NCBI RefSeq assembly: GCF_047511655.1
Contig: NC_133390.1
Location: 93,193,583-93,257,582, forward strand
Reading direction: 5' to 3'
DNA: 64,000 nt
Origin: Castor canadensis
Lineage: Eukaryota > Chordata > Mammalia > Rodentia > Castoridae
Shown here: positions 1 through 12,020 of the stretch, one piece after another
Numbering within the stretch: the stretch's first letter is position 1
How the letters are laid out: each line of letters starts with the position of its first letter
The notes under the pieces: generated by a model
Told to the model about the DNA's origin: nothing
What the model saw: the letters and a program-made list of their open reading frames with translations, nothing else
The model's database searches: none
Made by a program: the position numbers and the translations under genes

Positions 1-144
1 TATTTGCATTTGAGGAGGGAGATACATCTTTTGTTTTAAGTTGTTATCAAAGGATCTTTAGAGCCAATGAAATTGTAGTCTCAATAAATTTCTCTGGTAA
101 TTATCATTGACAACTGTAGTTCAAAATTCCAACAGTTATTTGAC

Positions 145-515
145 AGTGCTATGTTCTGAATGTTGCATCTCCTCCAAATTCATGTTGAAACATAATCAAC
201 ATTGTGGTAGTGTTAGAAAGACATTGTGGCAGTGTTAGAAAGTAGAGCCTTTGATTTGGTCATAAGGGTATAGACCTCTCAAATGGGAGTCTAGCTTTAT
301 GATAGTGTTTCAGATATCTGCCTTACCACTTCCACCATAGAAGACAGAGCAAGAAGGACCCATCTGTGAACCAGAAGGTATGATATCACCAGACATTTAA
401 TCTGCTAGTAACTTGATCTTGGTCTCCCCAGCTTCAAGAACTGTGAAAAAAATGTCTATTATGTGTAAACTATTCCCTTTATGATATTTTGTTATAGCAT
501 CCCAAAAAATATTCT
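145..515 (+). repeat. MaLR (MLT1-like) LTR, diverged
   Basis: The sequence follows the usual order of a MaLR LTR. It opens with a segment about loss of a 5' 'ttgaa' block, has a middle stretch ending in an exon-like 'cttggtctccccagcttcaa' segment, and closes with 'gaactgtgaaaaaaat...gttatagcatccc'. That end corresponds to the splice-donor and poly(A) part of MLT1-type LTRs. Positions 201-243 hold a tandem duplication of a 22-bp unit. No coding capacity is seen. The family is recognised by eye, and other MaLR subfamilies are possible. Confidence 0.6.
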
Positions 516-592
516 TGATTTCTTTCTAGGTCACAATAAAATCACTTACAACCATTTTGACTTTCTGGGCTTTCTTTTACATTCATTTTCTT

Positions 593-617
593 TTTGTGTG
601 TGTGTGTGTGTGTGTGG
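593..617. repeat. (TG)n microsatellite
   Basis: A short pure run of alternating T and G follows a T-rich stretch. Nothing around it suggests that it belongs to a larger element. Confidence 0.9.
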
Positions 618-619
618 TA

Positions 620-2800
620 TTGAAGATACATTTAGCATTTAGTCCAGCATTCATTTTGTCCTTCTTTTGAGGCAATACTCTTTTGAGGATTTGCTTCATA
701 GATCGTGAAATTTTCCACTCTGGCTGGTGGAATTAGGGACCCATGCTCTGATAGGTACTCAGATAAAATCTCAAGGAGGTCTCTCTATAGATCTCCAGAG
801 CTTTTGATCTGTTCAGATGTCTCTTCTGCATTCTGTCTGCTTAGCTATCTCAGGATCTCAGCCTTGTGTCTGTGTTTCTGCTCACTGTGCCACTTCCTCA
901 AAATGTTCCAGGCACTAAAGAACTCCAATCACAGGGTTAACCTCACTTGTTCCCCATTCTTCTGAGACCACTGCCCTTTGTTGTCTACTGTACATTATCT
1001 TAAAGACCACTCTCTCCTATACTTTGTCAAGCATTTTAGTTGTTTCAATCAGAAGCATAGATCTGGTATGTAGATCTACACCTTGGCCGGATGAAGAAGT
1101 CCCCAGTCTCCAATAGTTTTACAGAAAGTGGTGCTGATCTCCTTATTGTGTATTAAAAGAATTTAACCTTGTCCCAAAAGAGTTCTGGCATTTGTTCTTG
1201 ACTACTGGATCTAACCCATGAACTCGTGGATTATGCCTTAAAGAAGTATCTTTGATGGTTTTAAATCACCAGATAATCTAAGAATAAGAGGGTGGAAATG
1301 GCCATACCAGGAAGACCAACTAGATAAAAATATGGCTTTCACTCACCTGTTATCCTTATATAACAGCATTTCTCAAACAGCATTTTCTCCTTTATAGAAT
1401 TCACCAATTCTTACATATAATACTTTGAAGACAGCAAAGGACTCTGGACAGTAAACATCAATACAACATAGGTGCTAAACCCACTCATGAGGTTTGCAAT
1501 TAAAGCAAATTCTAAATGAAAAATTGTCAGTAGTCATTAAGACCATGCCTACACACCACCTAAAGAAAACAACTGATTTATTATAAAATACTAAACTTGA
1601 TTTCTATTTGTTAATGTTGTTGGGTTTATTGTTGATGTTTTATTAACTAAATTGACTCTTCTTGGTTTGAGTTGATTTATTCTTTGCTGTTGTGTAGAAA
1701 AATTCTTAATGTTGGCTTTGGGCATTCAGTGGCAAAACAAACAACAAAGCTGAGAAGAAAAATGACTGCAGCACAGATTTTAAGAAACATATTTTCCTGC
1801 TCACTGATCTCCTTTTATCTTCTACCCATATGTTTCTGTGTTGCAGTTTTATCTCTTCCACACTTATGGAATGCTTTGGCAGGAAAAATGAATTCTGATG
1901 AGACAGACTTGGTGAAATTCCAAAAAGTTTTTAAGTTCACATACCAAACATAGGTCCTGTATTGCTACATGTTGCAAGGATTTAACCTTCACTTGTCAAA
2001 GTGTCTCTGGCTTTTGTTTGTTTGTTTTATATGTGTGATTTCATGAAGGGTGTTTGTAATGTTCAAAGATTCAATTGTGTTTTTATAATTTGACAGACTG
2101 TGACCAAACCATGAGCTCATTTTTCACTATCGCTTTATTTAGCTAACTGATATATTTCACAATGTGAAAGTAAGTTAGGAGAGGTACGTGTCCTGGTAAA
2201 AATGCCAGGAGTGCATTTCAAATACCAGGCAACTAAATTCATCTAACGCCCTCAAAAGTGACAGCACCAATAGTATATTTGTCTGTAAAAGGCCTCAGAG
2301 AGAATGTTGTTTCATTCATTATCTCACCATAATGCCTTAAGTAAATAATTTTTGCAATAAGCTGCAACTTTTCAGAGTAAATACAAAATTTGGTATCTCC
2401 CATGTTACAATGAAGACATTTGTATCTTTACACTTCTAAGCAGTCCTGAGCAATGGACCATCTTTCCTTTTCATCTCCTAATATCTCTTTCTTACTGTCT
2501 TGGCTATTCTTTTTTGTTAACTTCCACTATCACTCTTGCTCAGCTTAAAGTTGTTCTGAAATAAATGATGGGAGAAGAGATGGACAAAGTAGCTTTCATT
2601 TCAACAAGCATATATAAAGTATGTACCTGGTGTCAAGGAATAAGTTACTCCATTCATTTCTTCAAGGTAACCATGATGGAAAAATACAAAAATCTTGTCC
2701 ATGGTCTGTTTTTGTATGATCCACAAGCTATGAGTATGTTTTTTGCATAATCAATATTGTAAATAAACAAAGACTATGTGACAGACACTAATATGATCTG
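620..2800. other. Unassigned AT-rich sequence, no gene found
   Basis: Open frames on both strands are under 100 codons. They lack recognisable domains, splice-site context or codon bias. No SINE or clear LTR is seen. I cannot assign this stretch; very old repeats may be present but are too decayed to name by eye. Confidence 0.6.
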
Positions 2801-2814
2801 TCACACATAATAGA

Positions 2815-3195
2815 CTTACTATGTGGTCACTTCAAAAAGAATATTTGCTGATCCTTGAAATACAATAGAAAAGTATCTCAAAATAATTATATGCTGGGTA
2901 AAAGAAACCCGGAGTAAAAGAACATATCTCATACGCATTATATATAATTCTAGAAAATGAAAAAAAAAATCTACGGGGACAGCAGGCTCATGGGTTGCTG
3001 GGAAAGCAAGGTACAGGAAGTAGCAGAGAGATTTTCAAGGTGAATAAAGACATATTTGGGATGGTGATTGGGTTCATTTCCTTGGTGACAGTGATACTTT
3101 CACAGGTGTCTGTGTTTGTCAAAACTTGCCTAATTTTGCACTGTTAATATGTGATGCTTACTGTATATACGTCAAGAAAACACTTAAATTATTCT
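2815..3195 (+). repeat. Old L1 (L1M-type) 3' end
   Basis: The stretch has the typical order of an ancient L1 3' end. It contains a 'ggtgattgggttcatttcc...gatactttcacaggtgt' segment, then 'gtcaaaacttgcctaattttgcactgttaatatgtg', which corresponds to the conserved tail before the L1 poly(A). It is strongly diverged and has no open frame. Confidence 0.5.
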
Positions 3196-3399
3196 AAAAT
3201 GCTATATTTCAATCAGTAATGGTAATAGCCACAAATGATTTTATCCTATTATAGTTTCTATTTTATTTGTACTCCAGGCGTATTCTTCTTGTGTTGACTT
3301 AGTGTGGTCAGTGTTTACTTTATAACTTTTAACCTGGGAAAAGAGGCCAGAGCAGGCTCTTCTGAAGCACAATCTGCTTTTCCATTTGTTTCTTTATTT

Positions 3400-3935
3400 A
3401 TGTATTTATTTCACTTTGTATAAAACTTTAGTTTTTAAAAAGGGACAGAAAAAAATTGTATGTATTTATTATATACACCATAATGTTTTGAAGTACATAT
3501 GCATATAATTTGAATTAGTTATGTCTAGCTAATTAACAAATGCAATTACTGAGTTATAATTTTTCTGTTGAAAGCACATAATATACATATTACATTTTTC
3601 AAGAATGCAATCTGTCCTCATTAACTATTATCAACCTTGTCTACAATAGATCTCTTGAAATGTATTCCTCCTATCTAACTATAATTATACATACTTTGGC
3701 CAACATATCTCCATTATCCCTAATCACTTCAGCCTCTGGCAACCACCATTCTGCTACCAAATTTGGTGAGATCAACTATTTTAGATTGTACATGTGAGTG
3801 AGAGCATGTGGTTTTTGTTTTTTTGTGCCTGAATTATTTCACCAACTTAATTACCTTCCATTTTGTCCATGTTATTGTTATACTTTTTAAACAAATGACT
3901 TACTACTATTCATCCTTATGGTGTCTTATAAGGAT
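3400..3935 (-). repeat. Old L1 3' end, reverse orientation
   Basis: Read on the plus strand, the segment contains the reverse of an ancient L1 tail. Markers are 'cctctggcaaccaccattc', 'gatcaactattttagattg' and 'acatgtgagtgagagcatg'. These are hallmark L1M 3'-end phrases. There is no open frame. Confidence 0.7.
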
Positions 3936-4056
3936 ATGCCCATAAAAAGAATTAGCCATGTTTTAAGGTTACAATGTACACTATATCTAAAATCTCTTCT
4001 GAAAATTGAGCTTGTTCTTGTCAGTAAATGACTGTCAAAAGGGAAGATTCAAGATG

Positions 4057-4292
4057 TGAGAATTAGCCAGAAACTGTTGGTTCATGCTTTAATCCTACTT
4101 GGGATGCTGAGATAAGGAGGATCATTCTTTGATGCCATCCTATGCAAACAGTTCATGAGACCCCCCATCTCCAAAATAACCAGAGCAAAATACACTAGAG
4201 GTATGGCTCAAATGGTAGAGTGGCTGCTTTTCAAGCACAATGCCCTGAGTTCAAATCCCAGTCCCACCAAAAACAAACAACAACAAAAAAAC
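4057..4292 (+). repeat. Composite SINE (7SL/B1-like half plus tRNA-like half)
   Basis: The left half resembles a 7SL-derived B1 monomer ('gctttaatcctacttgggatgctga'). The right half is tRNA-like, with an A-box-like 'tggctcaaatggtagagtgg' and a B-box-like 'gagttcaaatccca'. An A-rich tail with C interruptions ends it. The same composite layout recurs at 17,308, 30,089 and 54,001, so it is a family in this genome. It is Pol III-derived and non-coding. Confidence 0.8.
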
Positions 4293-4339
4293 AAAGGTGT
4301 GAGAATTACTGTCCAACTCCCTCAAGGGACATTATTGAA

Positions 4340-5115
4340 GCTCTAATATTAATTTGTCAAAAAGATAAGTGCTAATGAAGATGTGGAGAAAAAGAAGCCC
4401 TTGAACATTAATATGGGGATTCAAATTAATATAATCATCATAGAAAAGAGTTTCCAGTTCTTAAAAAAAATTAAGAACTATAAAAATTCCCATTTTGGGG
4501 TGTTATATTTAAAGGAACTGAGATCATTATCAATGGAATATCTGCACTCCCATTTTCATTGCAGTGTTATTCACAATAGCTATAAAATGGAGTTGACCTA
4601 GTGTCCATTAATGAATGAAGGAACAAAGAAAACACATTTACAATGGAATATGGTTCAGCCTTAATGAGAAAGATTTTCTATCATTTGTGACAAGATGGTT
4701 GAAGTTGGAGGACATGATGTAAAGTGAAGTAAGCAGGCACAGAGGGAAACAATGCATGATCTCACTTATATGTAGACTCTAATAGTTGAACTCATAGAAG
4801 CACAGAGTAGAATGGTGGCTGTCATGGGCTGAGGCTGGGCAGGCAGGAAATGGAGAAAATGTTGGCCAAAGGGCACAGTTAGACAAGATAAATAATTTCT
4901 GCAGATCTATTGAAAATATTTGTAGTGAATAAATATTTACGGTATACTTGAAAAGCAAACTTTAAATGTTCTCACCACAAGAAGTATCAGGTCACAAACG
5001 TACAAACCAATATGATTTAATCATGTCACAGAATATACATATATTAAAACTATGTTTTACACTGTAAGTGCATACAAAAATTATCGGCAATTCCTTAATA
5101 AAGATAAAGGTAAGT
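4340..5115 (+). repeat. Old L1 ORF2 end and 3' UTR
   Basis: The segment begins with a decayed ORF2 tail. It continues through 'cactcccattttcattgcagtg' and 'tgtccattaatgaatgaa', then a 3' UTR with 'atagaagcacagagtagaatgg' and 'aaatgttctcaccacaag'. All are standard L1 3' landmarks. It is broken by many stops. Confidence 0.75.
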
Positions 5116-5135
5116 TTAAAATAATAAGATCTTAG

Positions 5136-5222
5136 GGTTGGGGATCTAGCACAGTGATAGAACATTTTCCTAGCATGTACAAGGCCCTGGGTTCAATCCC
5201 CAACAGTGCAGAAAAAACAAAG
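5136..5222 (+). repeat. ID-type SINE (tRNA-Ala-derived)
   Basis: The element starts 'ggttggggatctagcacagt', which covers the tRNA-like A box. It continues to a B-box-like 'gggttcaatcccc' and ends in an A-rich tail. This is the ID element layout typical of rodents. It appears as a single unit. Confidence 0.85.
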
Positions 5223-5904
5223 AAGTAAGCTTATTTTTTTAAAGAGTGAGTCTTTTAGGTGTTGTTTCATGTTATTTGCTCTTCAATTTACTAAATATTC
5301 TTATGGTCAAGAAGATTATACCATACAGAAACAGAGAGACATGGCCTACACCCACTAAATATATTTACTAGTCATGTATTTCTAAAAATCATGGTGATAT
5401 CATTATGAGTGTAAACCTTGAACAAATTGACACATGTGGACATCAGAAGTCAGGCTCATGACTCCAAAATGAGCAAATGTGTCCTAACTTCATTTGTCAA
5501 ACATTGTTAGCAATCGCATACTCTTATGGATCCCCATACTGAATATGGATATCTACTCTGTCAGTTTACCCAACCCTGGAGACAATGTTCTTAGAACCTC
5601 TAACTCCTCAGATTCTGCTTCAGCCTTCTCTATTCCTACTCTTCACTTACCAGATTATACCAGCAGAATTTAATGCTTACCTATTAAATTTTTCTTTTGT
5701 CTTACCAGTTACTGTTATTTCATGGATATTAATCCCAGGTCCTTAGGAATTTTATAAAATGAGAAAAAACTTGTCAACTCTCAGTCTTGTGATCATCAAA
5801 TTGGTACTTTTGAATGTCACAATATAATGGTAAAGGTACTAGGCTCTGGCTGAGAAAAACTCATCTCAGTTTGTACCCCAATTAATAAGTTATTTTGTTC
5901 ATTA

Positions 5905-6165
5905 TTTAATTCACTACTATTTATAATTGTTTTGTGCTGAGAACTGGAACATCAGTATTGATGAACAAGATAGATTTCACTCTTGCTCTCAGATATTTTA
6001 CAATACAAGTAAGTTGTAAAGAGAATAGCTTTTTGCCTCAAACTTACTTGTGTTGAAATTCTAACTTTCCATTTATCCTGGGAAAAGTTATTTAATCTCT
6101 TTAAGTTTTTCTTTCTTCTGTCATTTACACAATTGCCATGAAAATTATGTGTTCTACCATATTCC
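5905..6165 (+). repeat. MIR/L2-like ancient repeat trace
   Basis: The left part reads like the 'attcactactatttat...tgtgctgagaactgg' class of ancient mammalian repeat. The right part resembles the core of MIR ('ttatttaatctctttaagtt...ttctgtcatttac'). It is heavily diverged, so this is a low-confidence call. Confidence 0.4.
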
Positions 6166-6169
6166 ATGG

Positions 6170-7944
6170 TTACCAAGAAGCCTCCCTTTGTTCATACATT
6201 TCAAAATCTTTACAACACATTGTGATGGATAATTGGTGATGTCCCTTGATTATATTTGGTAGTGTGTTTTATATAAAATAAAGGTATGCCTTACATTCTG
6301 TGAATTAAAGTAATATATACTAGCAAATATTACAGATCCTGAATCATGGTAAGACCTCAATAAATGATAGCTATTCTTCAAAATAGTGAGAAAATACATA
6401 ACAGAGAAGCATAGGGTGTTACATTAGAAAAACATATAATCTATTCTCAGTAAATCTTGAATGATTTCTAAAGCATTTTACCTGAAGATGATAAGAGGTA
6501 GACAGATGAACAAGATTTAGTGAGGGAGAAAGTAATAAGCAAATGAGAGGAAAAGCTTGTGTACCCAGAGAAGAATGTATGTCATGTTCAAAGTTTTGAA
6601 TAAATAATTCAATATCACTGTGGTTTACTAAAATTTGATTAAAAGTAAGGTCCAAGAATTAAAGATTAAATCATCAAGGACATTTTAAAATTTTCAAACT
6701 ATTTTGATGAGTTACAACTGATATGAAGATGACTGTAAGAACTTGAAATCTTTTCAGAAGTAGTGAAATTGTAACAAAGAACTTCAGCTCTATAGGGTTT
6801 AATTATTCAATTGTCCATTATATTAAATTATGAGATAAGGCATTATCTAAATGTGAATATTATGAATTTCTAAACTTTTAGAAGATAAATGGAAGAGCAT
6901 GTAACTTTAAAAAAATTCTCCCCAATTATGATCCAGTATTACCATCTTTGTTTTCCTATTCTTTGCAGATGACCTTTACTTTTCAACATAAATCTTTATC
7001 TTTCAGTTTGCATAATTATATTTTATGCACATACATATTCATATATTTTTAATATATATGTAGATGTGTACCTTTTATTTAGAGAAATTTCAGGCCTTGG
7101 TGCAGTAGCAGAATATCAAACAGAAGAAAAGCAGACAGAAAGTCCACATACCTACCTTGGCTTCTCTTTCAAGAAATTCCTTGAAATACATTTGAAAATC
7201 ATTACTTTTGATTTCTCTAACCTCTCTGTAAATCAAAATTTAGCTCTTCTCTCATTTTATTCTCTGTTCCTTAAAGTACTCATCTCATGCCCTTTGATGC
7301 AAGAATACTTATTAAACCACTTATATATTTCTCTTACTTTTATTGTGCATATGAAAGTATCCTAAATATAACTATATAAAATTATAATCACACTTCACAG
7401 AAAGTTATACTAATGCAAAGGCACAAATATTCTGTTTTTAATATTCTAGTTCTTATTTCTTCTCATCTTCCTTTCTCAGAGTAGGATCCAAAGAAAGATA
7501 TAATCATGACTACTTTGTAACTAAAATTGAAAGAAGATATTGATCACACACCTAGCATCCTGTGCTGCTCCTGGAAGGATGCATTTTCCTGCTCAAAGGA
7601 CAGATTTGACAGTTTTTAAAAGAGCCAAGGTGATTTTCTGAAAGATTAAAAGAAAATCGTTAAATTTTAGGTAGGATATTCATAGTGCTAGCAGACTATA
7701 TCTGCTTACAAGTTTCTAAAAGCTAGTATATCCATGGAATGTAATAGCCACATATTGCACTCATAATTTGGGTTTTCAAGCAGTGTACAGGCAACAAGTC
7801 TCAAAATTCAGAGAAGTGTAGGGGAGTTGAAGCCATGGAGACCATCTGGAAACATCAGTGACATTAAGCTTTGGTTTTAATGTTTTCATGATCCTGCCAC
7901 AAGTTGGAGAATCTAATTAAGATACCAAAAGAAACCAACAAGGC
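6170..7944. other. Unassigned AT-rich sequence left of ERV1
   Basis: No gene and no clear repeat are seen. An ERV1 3' LTR would be expected at the right-hand end of this stretch. I compared it by eye with the LTR at 15,885-16,289 and saw no extended match. The 99-codon frame at 7,066-7,365 has no recognisable domain. Confidence 0.5.
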
Positions 7945-9935
7945 TTATGGAAGGCAAACTTCAATGGATGATAAAATAGTGAAATAACTTTTCATGAAGT
8001 TATTGTATCTGTAAGCAAGACAAGATTGTTGCATGAGCAGTGGCAACAAGCATGAGAGTATGAGACACCCCAGCACTATAATTAATACAACCCCAAACAT
8101 TATTTTAAATCCTCCTATTGTAGAGAACCATCTTCCAAGCAAATCATCAGGATTCCACGCTTTCCAAGTCTGAACTGGAACATGATCAATCTTTCTCATT
8201 CTATCTTTGATCTCTTCTATTATCTTTCCTGTGTCATCAATCTGAAGACAACAGTTACTAAAATTGAATTTGCCACAAACTCCTCCTTCTGAGGCTCAGA
8301 GACAGTCTAGAGCCAAGCGGTTTTGACAAATTGCATTGCACATCTTGGTGCCTTGCTTAGCTAGAATATTGAGGGCTTTTGCAGTTTCATTGGTTATGAT
8401 CTCTACCACTGCCTGGAGACATAAGATACGGTTGAGCATATATATTGGAGTCTGGTAGCCCCAAGAGCCATCCCGAGCCCAGGTGGCTGGCCCATAATAC
8501 TCAATTATGCACTCTGGAGGCCATTCACTATCTTTCCAGTTTCCAATTTGTATACTCCTTTGTATAGCCCACTGACTCCTTGGATGCCCTCTTTCCTCAT
8601 AAACTGGAATTTCTAGCTGTTCACCTTGAGGTAAGGGAAGGAGGAAAAAGGAGGCATGTATTGTTCCTAACACACAGGACCTGGCCCAATACTGGGGCAG
8701 CCTGCTATAGGCAGTCCTTCCACATATCCAGTACAATCTTCCTGGGGCCCACCATTCTATGCTTGTGTCTACCTTGTTCCATGACTGTTGGAGGTGATAG
8801 AAACTGGACAAGGAGTGAGGGTTTGGCTCAGAATTGTTTGAAGACCCCCACCAGTGGGTTTCTTGGACAGTGGCATTATAAAATCTCTGACCCAGTCATG
8901 TCAATCCCGACGGAGTTGTTGAACTTCCCTCCCCACCGGACAAGACAGTTTTTACCAATAATGGAAGTTTTTAGGAAACATGTTCCTGCCTAGAGATGAG
9001 GACATTCTGTCCCACTGAGGGGTCTTTGGGGATCTAACTCGTTGGCCTCCCAAAGCCATTGACCCCCCATATTTGCTCTCCCCTGCACACATAGCAAGGA
9101 GTAACATAAAGAAACTGAGCTATTGTCTCTGATAAAGACAGGAAAAAATTTCTGGTAATGCAGGAAATGGGAGGTGGGCCTTTTTCCATATCCTCATAGA
9201 AGGAATAAAAAACCCTGTAGGATGTGGTCTTGCATGAGACTATGATCCTCTTAAAAACTAGTTTTGCTCTTGGGTCGTTCCATAGGCCATCTATGTGGAT
9301 ACCTATCATGTGGCCCTTTTTCCAGTTCCACATGGGGTGTGTGAAGTGAAGGATAGTGAAATTGACAGGATTGCAGGCTCCCCAGGAATAGTCAGGTGGG
9401 GCAACTCTCTTTTGGAAAATGGCAGACTTACTGTTTTCACGGGCTTCAGCCCATGTGGTCCAAGTTACACAATTTGCAAAGGGCACATCAATGTGTTCCC
9501 ATAACAACCATATTTATATCCAGTTGGCTGTTCTTCACACATGTACTTGTTTTCTTTAGTATAGCTCCTCACCCACGGGAGGGTTGTACACCCAGAGATA
9601 TCAGCATCAAAATTATAGCTAGCTGCTACACAAACATCAAAATAGACTGATAATGGCTGATGGGGATTAATGATCTGCGTCTGGGTAATTAGGGGCCCTC
9701 TCATGTGTCAGACCTCTAGCCATTCTTCAGAGGGAGCTAAACAGGGTCAAAGCAGGTGTGCTGATTGCTGTGAGAGCAACACTGAATAAGTAGTACTATT
9801 GTACTGCACAGGACAAGGGGTTTAGGTTTGCAGAAAGAACCCAGGACAGAAACAACCAAAAACAATATCACATACTGTCAGCAGGAGGAGAAAGATTGCC
9901 AGAAAGAACTTTTTGATTTAGGTCCATCCTGCTGG
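7945..9935 (-). pseudogene. ERV1 env remnant (SU and TM)
   Basis: The length, about 2 kb, is typical of a retroviral envelope gene. A hydrophobic signal-peptide-like stretch lies near 9,840-9,930. SU-like sequence spans about 9,700-8,400, and its frame shifts near 9,480. The TM part has a Q-N-R-L-A-L immunosuppressive-like region at about 8,300-8,330, interrupted by a stop near 8,296. It is followed by a C-X7-CC motif (8,248-8,277) and a membrane-spanning segment at about 8,040-8,110. I saw no clear R-X-(K/R)-R cleavage site or hydrophobic fusion peptide. The stops and frame changes make a functional product very unlikely. The overall resemblance is to class I envelopes such as the HERV-R/ERV3 group; that assignment is from recognition only. 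Confidence 0.85.
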
Positions 9936-10169
9936 GACAGTTGCTGTTATTCCTACTGACCAAAACAAGGTTACAATACCAAAAAGAGACATAGGGAAGG
10001 GATAGCAGAACTCAAGCATTACCACAGAACCCTGTATATGAGAAAAAACAGTCCATTAACTGTCTGTCCAGTTGACTCCTCAAGCTTCTGCCATACATAG
10101 ACTAGTCAGCTTCTGGTTTGTGACCCTCCTTAGGGTCAGTTTGAGTGGATCGCTGGAGTCCAGTTGACT

Positions 10170-11425
10170 CTTCTACTCAGGAGATGCTTTTATGAAATCT
10201 GTCACCTTGATTGCTGTGGGAATAATCAAGATTACTGAATAGGGCTCTCTCCACCAAGGCTGGAGAGGCTGAAGAGGCTGAAGATTCCACTCCTTTATCC
10301 AGACCTGGTTACATGGCTTAAAGGAATGTATATCAGTAGTTAAGCTAATAGGGAGTCTCTCTTGAACATGGTGGTGTAGGTCATTTAGGACCTTTCCCAA
10401 ACTGTGCATCTGTTGGAGGAAGGTTAGATTTCTTATCTCTTGTAAATCTCCCTTAACGTCCTTTATTAGTGGGAGTGGCCTTCCATAGAGAATCTCATAG
10501 GGCAAGAACCCAGTCTGTTTGGTGGGGCTACACCTGACCCTAAGTAAAACTAATGGCAAGACCTGTTTCCATGTCAGGTGTGTTTCCTGACAGAGTTTAC
10601 TGATCTGAGTTTTTAGTGTCTGATTCATTCTCTGAACTTTGCCTCAACTCTGGAGCCTGTATGCTGTGTGAAGGTTCCAGGTTATTTTTACCCCTTTGTT
10701 AGTTGTTTAACAACTTCTGCCACAAAAGCTGGTCCATTGTCTGATCCAATGGAGATGGGGATCCCATACCTGGGAATTATTTCCTTTAATAAGGCATGGA
10801 CCATTTCTTGGGCCTTTTCTGTTTGGGTGGGGAAAGCCTCTACCCACCCAGAAAATGTGCACACAGTCACCAGAAGATATTTGTAACCTCTGGTTTGAGG
10901 CAGCTCAGTGAAGTCTATTTCCAAGCCTTCAAAAGGGGAACTACCCTCATAGTGAGCTCCCAGTTTAGGGAGTGGCCCCTGTTTGGGATCATTTTTGGCA
11001 CATGTTTCACATTGCTTATAAATATTGCTGGCTAAGCTGGTGAGGTGGGGGACATAGAAATGTTGGCTTAGTAGATGCTCAAGGGCCAACTTCCCTTCAA
11101 TGTTCCAATGAGCATTTTTTACAAAGATGGGAGCTAGTGTCTCTGGAATTACTATTTGCCCATCTGCAAGCTGATACCATCTGCCTTTGCAATATTTTCC
11201 TTCCTCTTGAGTGAACCACTCACATTCATGACTGGAGTAATATGGAATGCATCCTGTCAGTGGAGTCAGGAGGAGTGTGGCAAGGTAGGTGGAGACCAGA
11301 GAGCTGCTGCATGAGATTGCTGATCTACTCTCTGACTTACCAATGCCACTGGAGTCTTGCACTTTTGATGCAACCTGGGGGCCCACACACTGCCTCCAGG
11401 AGCTCAAGAATTGCTGACCCATATT
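10170..11425 (-). pseudogene. ERV1 integrase remnant
   Basis: The zinc-binding domain keeps its C-E-T-C pair, but the second histidine of the HHCC set appears to be missing. The catalytic core shows the first aspartate (in E-I-D-F-T) and the second (in G-S-D-N-G-P). At the position of the catalytic glutamate (10,632-10,634) the codon reads glutamine. An in-frame stop lies a few codons before it. The C-terminal domain keeps the W-I-K-E and W-W-R-E-P segments. The gene is the 3' end of pol and precedes env. In an intact virus it would insert the DNA copy into the host genome; here it cannot be active. Confidence 0.9.
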
Positions 11426-12020
11426 TTATGTCTTTTCCTCCTGAGATAATCACTCCTCTTTCTTTGTATATAGCCCCATGTACATGAAGAGTGGTAAAAG
11501 CATATTTAGAGTCTGTGTATATGTTGACAGTCTTTTCAGCTGCCAGTTGGAGGGCACATGTCATTGCAATGAGTTCAGCTTTTTATGCTGATGTGCCTGG
11601 AGCTAGTGCCTGAGCTTCCAGGACTGAATCCAGACATACCACTGCATACCCAGTATATTTTGTTCCTTCTTTAAGGAAGCTGCTCCCATATGTGAATAGC
11701 TCGGGGTCAGGCTGAGCGAGGGGCTGGTCACTGAGGTCAGAGCAGCTTGAGAAGACCTCATTAATCACCTTAACACAGTCATGATCTGGAGGTACCACAG
11801 CCAATGGGAGGAGGGTAGCTGGGTTTAAAGTCCAGACAACTTCTAGCTTCACTTGTGAATTTTCACAGAGCATGCTCTGGTATCTGACCATCCTGGCATT
11901 TGTCAGCCAATAATGTCCCTTGTATTACATTAGAGTCACTACAGAATGTGGGACCCTGACAATTATTTCCCCTCCCAGTGTTAACTTTTCTGCCTCTGAT
12001 ACCAGTAAGGCTGTGGCTGC
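11335..12020 (-). pseudogene. ERV1 RNase H remnant
   Basis: The segment sits between RT and integrase as in gammaretroviral pol. The N-terminal strand carries F-T-Y-G-S-S. Retroviral RNase H uses the aspartate of a D-G-S motif here, and the tyrosine codon lies at 11,688-11,690. A later Y-T-D-S-K-Y segment, which contains another catalytic aspartate, is preserved. The frame shifts between these two blocks near 11,570. An intact enzyme would digest the RNA of RNA/DNA hybrids; this one is degenerate. Confidence 0.85.

Noticed and set aside
7066-7365. 99-codon frame left of ERV1
   Set aside because: Low-complexity AT-rich composition and no recognisable motif; chance frame.
7680-7720. Short match 'gctagcagact' to the ERV1 LTR as evidence of a 3' LTR
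   Set aside because: The match is only about a dozen bases and does not extend on either side.
8580-8993. Plus-strand 137-codon frame over ERV1 env
   Set aside because: It is antisense to a recognisable env and has no domain of its own.
8296-9704. ERV1 env as a captured (syncytin-like) host gene
   Set aside because: The frame is broken near 9,480 and by a stop near 8,296, so no full-length product is possible.
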